A stretch of DNA of 7,421 bases from Microcoleaceae cyanobacterium UBA9251. Lineage in GTDB: Bacteria > Cyanobacteriota > Cyanobacteriia > Cyanobacteriales > Microcoleaceae. Position 1 is the first letter of the stretch. Every line of letters begins with the position of its first letter. The stretch spans positions 1 through 7,421 of the forward strand of contig DPLL01000509.1 in assembly GCA_003542015.1 (NCBI GenBank), in the 5' to 3' direction. Below the pieces are notes generated by a model. That model had not been told where the DNA came from. It searched no databases and saw only the letters and a program-made list of their open reading frames with translations. The translations under genes and the position numbers were made by a program. Of this stretch, positions 1 to 6,000 are shown piece after piece.

Positions 1-15
1 AAATCTAAAAGACGT

Positions 16-59
16 GCTGTAAATTGGTTTTAGATCTGCTGTAAATTTGTTTTAGATCT
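16..59. repeat. 22-bp tandem direct repeat, two copies
   Basis: Bases 16-37 and 38-59 are head-to-tail copies of a 22-base unit that starts GCTGTAAATT and ends TTTTAGATCT; they differ at one base (G26 against T48). Each copy ends in the palindrome AGATCT, and its TTTTAGAT is the reverse complement of the ATCTAAAA in the heptamer array that follows. An 8-bp stem can therefore form between 50-57 and 67-74 with a 9-base loop. The whole stretch 1-113 carries no gene that I can support. Short open stretches in two frames end at TAA 20-22 and TAG 31-33, so the tail of an upstream gene (a Wzm permease would be usual) could end here, but nothing in the few codons identifies it. Confidence 0.85.
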
Positions 60-65
60 CAAGTC

Positions 66-111
66 AATCTAAAATCTAAAATCTAAAATCTAAAATCTAA
101 AATCTAAAATC
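66..111. repeat. Heptanucleotide short tandem repeat (AATCTAA)n
   Basis: Six complete copies of AATCTAA (66-107) plus a partial AATC (108-111) run without interruption to two bases before the wzt start codon. Heptameric short tandemly repeated repetitive (STRR) sequences are a known feature of filamentous cyanobacterial genomes; this unit is not one of the classic STRR motifs I remember, so the link is by type only. The array leaves no Shine-Dalgarno sequence in front of ATG 114. Every junction creates TAAAAT, which resembles a -10 hexamer, and a weak TTGTTT lies at 47-52, 17 bases before the first of them. A promoter whose geometry depends on the repeat number is possible but unproven. Confidence 0.9.
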
Positions 112-113
112 GG

Positions 114-1526
114 ATGACAGAACCTGTAATTTCACTAAAAAATGTTTCCAAATGCTTTAAGCGGTACGATCGTCCAGGAGACCGCTTAAAGGAAATGATT
201 TATCCCAGCAAAAAACTTGCTGACGAATTTTGGGCTCTACAAGACATCAACCTGGAAATTTATCAGGGACAAACTCTGGGAATTGTCGGCCGCAACGGTT
301 CGGGAAAAAGCACTCTCCTGCAAATAATTGTGGGGACGCTAACACCTACCGCAGGAAGCGTCGAGGTGAAAGGGCGAGTCTCGGCTTTGTTGGAACTCGG
401 AAGCGGTTTTAACCCGGAATTCACCGGGCGGCAAAATGTGTTTTTTAACGCTCAAATACTGGGATTCAATCAAAAAGAAACCGCCGAAAAATTTGACGAA
501 ATAGCTGCTTTTGCTGATATTGGAGATTTCATCGAACAGCCAGTCAAAACCTATTCTAGTGGTATGTTTGTCCGGCTGGCTTTTGCAGTGGCGACTAGCG
601 TTGAGCCGGATATTCTGGTGGTTGATGAGGCTCTTTCTGTCGGTGACGAAGCTTTTCAGCGTAAGTGTTTTGCCCGTTTGCAGTCAATTCAAGAAGGTGG
701 GGGAACGATTTTATTTGTTTCTCACGCTGCTACTTCTGTGGTGCAACTTTGTACATCGGCGATTTTAATGGATGGCGGTGAATTGCTGCTCGCTCACACG
801 CCGAAGGTGGTAATTTCTAAATATCAAAAGTTGATTTATGCCGATCCAGATAAAGTTTTGGGGTTGAAGGAAGACCTTCGAGTATTGAATAAGCTGACCA
901 AGCAGGAATCTGAAGATGATTTTCAGGATGTTACTTTAGCAAGCACAAATGGGGAAGTTAAACAAGAGCAATCCCTACCAAAACTTAAGGAATATTACGA
1001 CGAGTTTTACGATCCAGGAATGATACCATCGAATACGGTGAGGTATCCGTCTAGGGGGGCGGAAATTCTTCATCCCCGCATCACGACTATGAAGGGAAAT
1101 GTGGTAAATCACTTGATTGGGCGTCAAGATTATATTTACACTTACTCGGTCAATTTCTCCTTATCTACTTCCAAGGTTAGGTTTGGAATGTTGATTAAAA
1201 CCATTAGCGGTTTTGAGTTGTCTGGTGCTTCTTTGAAGGCTTCTACTCAGTCAGTTAAGTATGTGGAAGCTGGAACGACAATTGTAGTAAAGTTTAAGTT
1301 TAAATGTTTGCTAAATCCAGGGGTTTATTTTTTGAATGCGGGGGTTGTGGGAACGGTAGATGAAGATTTGACTTATCTCGATCGCTGTGTAGATGTGGCA
1401 ATGTTTAGAGTTCAGTCTTGTACTGAATCCTGCGGTAACGGTATTGTTGACTTGCTGATAGAACCCTGTTTAACTGTGATCAATTCTGATGCTATGGTTA
1501 AACAGGCGTCAACCGAGGTTATTTAG
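114..1526 (+). CDS. wzt: Wzt-type polysaccharide ABC transporter ATP-binding protein
   Basis: ATPase subunit of an ABC exporter that moves lipid-linked polysaccharide across the inner membrane; it acts at the cytoplasmic face with a Wzm permease, which is not in this window. The 470-residue protein has an N-terminal ABC domain (about 1-240): Walker A GRNGSGKST at 59-67, signature YSSGM at 147-151, Walker B ILVVDEA at 167-173 and the switch His in VSH at 204. The text around the signature is typical of the Wzt/TagH branch. After an acidic linker (about 245-300), residues about 310-435 form a beta-rich domain matching the Wzt C-terminal type, which in E. coli O9a binds the modified end of the O-polysaccharide. 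Total length suits the long Wzt class; TagH-like teichoic acid exporters lack this domain. ATG 114 is chosen because an in-frame stop lies at 105-107 and it gives the usual family N-terminus, although no ribosome binding site is visible. The methyltransferase gene follows after 16 bases. Wzt identity is firm; the exported glycan is unknown. Confidence 0.93.
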   Translation: MTEPVISLKNVSKCFKRYDRPGDRLKEMIYPSKKLADEFWALQDINLEIYQGQTLGIVGRNGSGKSTLLQIIVGTLTPTAGSVEVKGRVSALLELGSGFNPEFTGRQNVFFNAQILGFNQKETAEKFDEIAAFADIGDFIEQPVKTYSSGMFVRLAFAVATSVEPDILVVDEALSVGDEAFQRKCFARLQSIQEGGGTILFVSHAATSVVQLCTSAILMDGGELLLAHTPKVVISKYQKLIYADPDKVLGLKEDLRVLNKLTKQESEDDFQDVTLASTNGEVKQEQSLPKLKEYYDEFYDPGMIPSNTVRYPSRGAEILHPRITTMKGNVVNHLIGRQDYIYTYSVNFSLSTSKVRFGMLIKTISGFELSGASLKASTQSVKYVEAGTTIVVKFKFKCLLNPGVYFLNAGVVGTVDEDLTYLDRCVDVAMFRVQSCTESCGNGIVDLLIEPCLTVINSDAMVKQASTEVI

Positions 1527-1542
1527 AAATCCTGTGAAAAAA

Positions 1543-3042
1543 ATGAGCAATATTAATGTAGATTTGGTGGAAAATCCTGCGATTCAAGCATTGATTCGAG
1601 ATCGAGCTAAGTTTCCTGAAGATTTTAAACTGAATATTTGCGAAGATGATGAAATGTATTTGTTTAGTCTGAGCAATGTCAAAGATGACAGCGATCGGGC
1701 TTTGGTGCGCTATTATTCCCTCGGTCGTCGCATCCTGGATACAGTTAAACAAGTTGTGGATTGGCATTTTGGTAGTTTGGAAAATGTGCAGTCTTTTCTA
1801 GATTTTGCCTGCGGTTACGGTCGATTTACGCGGTTTTTGATTCAGGAAATGCCACCGGAACGAGTTTGGGTTTCTGACATTTATGCTAATGCTGTGAAGT
1901 TTCAAACAGAATACTTCGGTGTTCACGGTGTTGTCTCAACTGGGAAGCCAGAAAATTATCTAATTGACCGGAAGTTTGACTGCATTTTGGCTAATTCTTT
2001 TTTCAGCCATATGCCGGAAAGAACCTTTACAAATTGGCTGCAAAATTTGTACGATTTGTTGACTCCTAACGGTATTTTGATGTTCAGCGTTCACGATGAA
2101 AGTTTGCTGCCGTCTCACGTAGAAATGCCGGCAACAGGAATTTTGTTTAGCGCCGATAGCGAAAGTCAGTCTTTGGATAAGGAAGAATACGGCACAACTT
2201 ATGTAACTGAGAAGTTTGTGATAGAAATGGTCGAGCGAGTTAGTGGCGGCAAAGCATTTGTGCATCGGATTGAAAAAGGAATATGCAGATTTCAGGATTT
2301 GTATGTGGTGACAAATCAACTGCATCAAGAATTTTCTAGTTTAAAATTCCATCACCACCCGGAAGGATATGTTGATGTTGCTGCTGTGACGACTAAGGAT
2401 AATTTGTATCTGGAAGGATGGGCCGCTGATGTAAATTTGGACGGTCGAATTGATGAGGTGCAAGTGCTAGTAAATGGTGAAGTTGTCCAGAGAACTGAGC
2501 CTTTTTACACTCGGCTGGATGTTGCTAAATATTTGCAAAATGATGCGACTTTGAAGTCAGGTTGGAATTGTTATTTAGCTAAAAACACTATTTCTCAGCA
2601 GGATGTGTTAACGATCAAAGCAGTCAATAACTTTGGTTGGGAATGGATTCTTGAAAACTGCACTGTGAAATCGCTTTTAAGTCAAAAGCAGTCGCAGTAT
2701 TTGTTGGGGTCTACTCAAGCTCAGCTCAGCTTGGTTGAGACTCAGCTAGCTTCCGCTAAAATTGAACTGGAGCAAACTCAAAATAATTTAATGTTTACTG
2801 AAACTCAGTTGCAAGAAGCTCAAAATCAATTACTAAGAACTCGATCGCAGTTGGAGCAAACTAAAAGTAATGTAATATCTGTTGAAAGGCAGTTGGCAGA
2901 CACTCAACATTGGCTAGCTAATGTTAAGAAAGAACAGGATCGATCGCACAATCGAATTCGGGCAATGGAAAGCAGCAAGTTTTGGCAACTGAGAACCGCT
3001 TGGTTTAAAGTCAGGCGTGCTTTTGGCTTAGCGGGAGAGTAA
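1543..3042 (+). CDS. SAM-dependent methyltransferase with accessory beta domain and C-terminal coiled coil
   Basis: Likely methylates a sugar or other group on the glycan made by this cluster, in the cytoplasm. Numbering from ATG 1543 (499 residues): a class I methyltransferase fold spans about 52-185, with motif I LDFACGYGRF at 86-95, the acidic residue after strand 2 in VSDIY (Asp112), and a motif IV-like DCILANSFFSHMPE at 146-159. Residues about 286-375 are a beta-rich domain (LEGWAADV, then a LDVAKYL stretch and SGW) that recurs twice in the next gene's product. Residues 391-460 are ten uninterrupted heptads with Gln-Leu or another hydrophobic at the same place in each. The protein ends in SSKFWQLRTAWFKVRRAFG, a motif that also follows the coiled coil of the next protein. 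Start choice: the frame extends back to ATG 1489, but that overlaps wzt by 38 bases and adds an Arg-rich tail; GTG 1534 is also possible. None has a clear ribosome binding site. Coiled coil plus methyltransferase recalls chain-terminating WbdD, though no kinase domain is present. Substrate unknown. Confidence 0.9.
   Translation: MSNINVDLVENPAIQALIRDRAKFPEDFKLNICEDDEMYLFSLSNVKDDSDRALVRYYSLGRRILDTVKQVVDWHFGSLENVQSFLDFACGYGRFTRFLIQEMPPERVWVSDIYANAVKFQTEYFGVHGVVSTGKPENYLIDRKFDCILANSFFSHMPERTFTNWLQNLYDLLTPNGILMFSVHDESLLPSHVEMPATGILFSADSESQSLDKEEYGTTYVTEKFVIEMVERVSGGKAFVHRIEKGICRFQDLYVVTNQLHQEFSSLKFHHHPEGYVDVAAVTTKDNLYLEGWAADVNLDGRIDEVQVLVNGEVVQRTEPFYTRLDVAKYLQNDATLKSGWNCYLAKNTISQQDVLTIKAVNNFGWEWILENCTVKSLLSQKQSQYLLGSTQAQLSLVETQLASAKIELEQTQNNLMFTETQLQEAQNQLLRTRSQLEQTKSNVISVERQLADTQHWLANVKKEQDRSHNRIRAMESSKFWQLRTAWFKVRRAFGLAGE
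2713..2922 (+). repeat. Ten-heptad coiled-coil repeat within the methyltransferase gene
   Basis: In the protein this stretch (residues 391-460) divides into ten consecutive 7-residue units without a break, with a consensus close to T-x-x-Q-L-x-x; Leu, Met-adjacent Leu or Val holds the fifth place of every unit. This is a clear coiled-coil signature of about 10 nm if fully helical (about 0.15 nm rise per residue). The DNA units have diverged, so unlike the array at 4018-4437 it is not an obvious hotspot for copy-number change. Confidence 0.85.
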
Positions 3043-3082
3043 AGGTCGAGTAAAATTGGTTTGGGAATTTAGGGCGAGGGAG

Positions 3083-3093
3083 AAGGGAGAGAG
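3083..3093 (+). promoter_or_regulatory. Ribosome binding site for the GTG start at 3097
   Basis: A purine-rich run (AAGGGAGAGAG) with the Shine-Dalgarno-like core GGGAG at 3085-3089 sits 7 bases before GTG 3097. It is the only strong ribosome binding site in the window. It decides the start, because the frame is closed by TAG at 3070-3072 and the next in-frame ATG (3142) lies inside the conserved sulfotransferase loop and would cut it. The 54-base spacer 3043-3096 shows no terminator-like hairpin, consistent with co-transcription with the methyltransferase. Confidence 0.65.
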
Positions 3094-3096
3094 ATT

Positions 3097-6000
3097 GTGA
3101 ATACAAATGACAGCAAATCATCGGTTTTTATTGTAACTGGAATGCACCGTTCTGGTACATCTTTAACAGCTTCTTTGTTTCAGAAAGTTGGGGTTGATAT
3201 TGGCAACAAGTTAGTGGGCCCGGCCGACGGAAATGTTAAGGGTCATTTCGAGAATGTTGATTTTGTGGAGTTTCACAAAAGTGTTTTGCGATCGCAAGGC
3301 ATTGATGAACTCGGCTGTACTTGTGAAAACACAATTTCCGTAGCAACAGAATTTGTAGAAATCGCCAAAAAATTAATCACAGAAAATCAACAAACAGACA
3401 AATACTGGGGTTGGAAAGACCCACGCACGGCGCTTTTTTGGGATTTTTGGTTAACTCTGCTACCCGAAGCTAATTTGATCTGCGTTTATCGATCGCCCTG
3501 GGAAGTAGTCGATTCCCTGTACCGTCGGGGAACCGATGTCAGCTTGCTGAACAATCCCGAAATGGCCGTAAAAATGTGGATTCACTACAACCAGCAAGTG
3601 CTAGAGCTTTACAAGCGTTTTCCCGATCGCTGTCTGCTAGCAAACGTTTACGCGATCGGCAATAATCCCGAACTTTTCATCAATCAAGTCAACCAAAAAT
3701 TTCAGGTTAATTTAGGTGCAATACCCGCCGAAAATTTTGACAAATCTCTCTTAGTAAATGAGAGCAAAAAAACTCACAAGCCTAGCCTGATCAAACAATA
3801 TTTTCCCGAAGCTTTAGAACTGTACGAAATATTGGAAACAAAAGCTCATAATTTGAGCGAAAAATCAAATTTATCGTCGGTTCAAGTGATTGATTTCCCA
3901 ACATCTCCCCTTTGGCCTTTTGAAGATTGGCTAAAAATTAGACTGCTGGAAAAACAGCAGAAAAATAGCAAATCCGATATCCAACAGTGGCAATCACAAT
4001 TTAAACAAGCTCAGGCAAAACTGCTCGGATTAGAAACAGAATTGGGGCAAACCCAGATACAGTTGGCCGGCCAAGAATCGCAATTTCAAGAAGCTTTAGT
4101 CAAACTGCTCGGATTAGAAACAGAATTAGGGCAAACCCAGGTACTGCTTGCCGGCAAAGAATCGCAATTTCAAGAAGCTTTGGCGAAAGTATTGGGATTA
4201 GAAGCAGAGTTAGGTCAAACTCAGGTACTGCTTGCCGGCAAAGAATCGCAATTTCAAGAAGCTGCGATCAAACTCCTGGGATTGGAAACAGAATTAGGGC
4301 AAACTCAGGTAAAGCTGGCCGGTCAAGAATCCCAATTTCAAATAGCTTTGGCGAAACTCTTGGAATTAGAAGCAGAATTAGGGCAGAGTCAGGTACAAAT
4401 TGAAGAAAAAGAATTTAGATTGCAGGCCAACTTAACTGAATTAATGCGGTTCAAAAAATCACAAAGTGAAACTCAGGAAAAATTAAGTGAAACTCTGGAA
4501 TTTTTAGAACAATCGCGCCAGGAAAATGAATTAATCCGGGCAGAAATTGCTGCACTTAAGTCTTCTGATTGGTGGCAAATCCGGGAGAAATGGTTAGAAT
4601 ATAAACGCCGATTCCGCGACATTTTGCCGAGATATATTTTTTCTTTGGATCGACCAACTACTTGGCAAGTTTGTGATTGTAACCTGCTAATAGTTGGCTG
4701 GGTTTTAAACAGTAAAAACTCTATAAAAGCAGTGCGTGCGAGAATTCAAAATCAGAGTTTTGTGGGAGTTTACGGGATAGAAAGGAGCGATATAGCGCTA
4801 GCTTACTCTAATATTATTGCCGCCAAAAATTCTGGTTTCACAATAGAGTTAACAGCGCCACCGGGACGACACGAAGTGCTGCTTGAGGTGCAAAATAGTC
4901 AAGGTAAATGGCATATTTTGGCAACTTATCCGCTGTTGGTTTCCACGATTCAAGCCTCCTTGGATGTACCGGTAGTGTGGGAACAGCATCAGGGTCAAAT
5001 TTTGTTTGCAGGTTGGTGTTGTCACCACGATCGCCAAATTACTAAATTGAATGTTTTGTGCGGCGATACTTCTGTAGAATGCGCTTACGGTTTGCGCCGA
5101 AAAGATGTCGGTGAAGTGTTTCCCGACTGGGTTAACAGTGCCGCAAGCGGGTTTGAAGTCCTTGTCGATTTGCTTCCGGGCGAATGGCAGGTTTCTCTGC
5201 AAGCAGAGTTGGAAACTGGGGAAACTTTGTATTTTCAAGCGCCGAAAATATTGACCGTGCGGGCCTACAATATCTGGCAGCGAAGTGCTGACAAATTTGA
5301 GGAGTTATCAAGGTTTACAGTCGCAATTCAGCAGCGCGCGAAGGAAAGAAAACAGCGTCTCGGTCGAGTTTTTCCCATGCCCTGGGAAATTGTGAAAGTG
5401 CTGCGCCAGTTTCAGACGATTTACCGGCAGCAAAAACAGTTTATTTCCCCTGGGGATTTGCTGCCGCCTGCGGGTTTTGTTGTGCCGCAGCCGATTGATA
5501 GGTATGATGCTTGGCTTCTGGTGAATCAGTGGAATGAGCGATCGCGCAATTACTTGATTTCTCGTTTAGAATCCTGTCAGGAAGCACTGCCCAAAATTTC
5601 GGTAGTGATGCCAGTTTACAACCCGCAAGTAGAGTTTTTGTCAAGTGCGATCGGCAGCGTTTTAAATCAAGTTTATCAAAACTGGGAACTTTGTATTGCC
5701 GACGATTGCAGCACCGATTTAAAAGTCATTGAAACTCTCAAAAACTGGGCCACAAAAGACAGTCGCATTCAGATCACATTGCGGACAGAAAACGGCAATA
5801 TCAGCGCAGCAACCAACAGCGCCGCCGAACTCGCAACAGGCGATATAATTCTATTTTTGGACAACGACGACGAACTAACTCCCGACGCATTAGGAGAAGT
5901 TGCCTTATATTTTGCCACCCATCCTGAAACTGATTTTCTCTATTCAGACGACGATAAAATTGACACCAAAGGCCGCCGATTTTCACCGCAATTCAAACCC

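Noticed and set aside
16..59. Considered a CRISPR repeat pair
   Set aside because: The 22-bp copies are directly adjacent with no spacer between them, and no cas gene is present.
47..75. Candidate promoter, TTGTTT (47-52) and TAAAAT (70-75) with 17-base spacing
   Set aside because: The -35 matches only three of six bases, and TAAAAT recurs every seven bases simply because of the repeat, so it cannot be called from sequence alone.
230..768. Short plus-strand frames inside wzt (230-412 and 511-768)
   Set aside because: They are out-of-frame readings of the Walker A and Walker B regions of a clear ABC ATPase.
1519..1767. Minus-strand open frame of 82 codons across the wzt-methyltransferase junction
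   Set aside because: Opposite the real start of the methyltransferase, no domain or start signal; a shadow frame.
1960..2328. Minus-strand open frame of 122 codons opposite the methyltransferase
   Set aside because: Lies opposite conserved methyltransferase sequence and its translation is rich in His, Gln and Cys with no family pattern; a shadow frame.
3043..3096. Looked for a terminator or promoter between the methyltransferase and the large gene
   Set aside because: No hairpin followed by a T-run and no convincing -35/-10 pair; only a purine-rich leader with a ribosome binding site.
4849..5238. Minus-strand open frame of 129 codons opposite the large gene
   Set aside because: It lies fully opposite the beta-rich domains of a well-supported gene, shows no recognisable domain, and has no ribosome binding site that I can support; a chance antisense frame.
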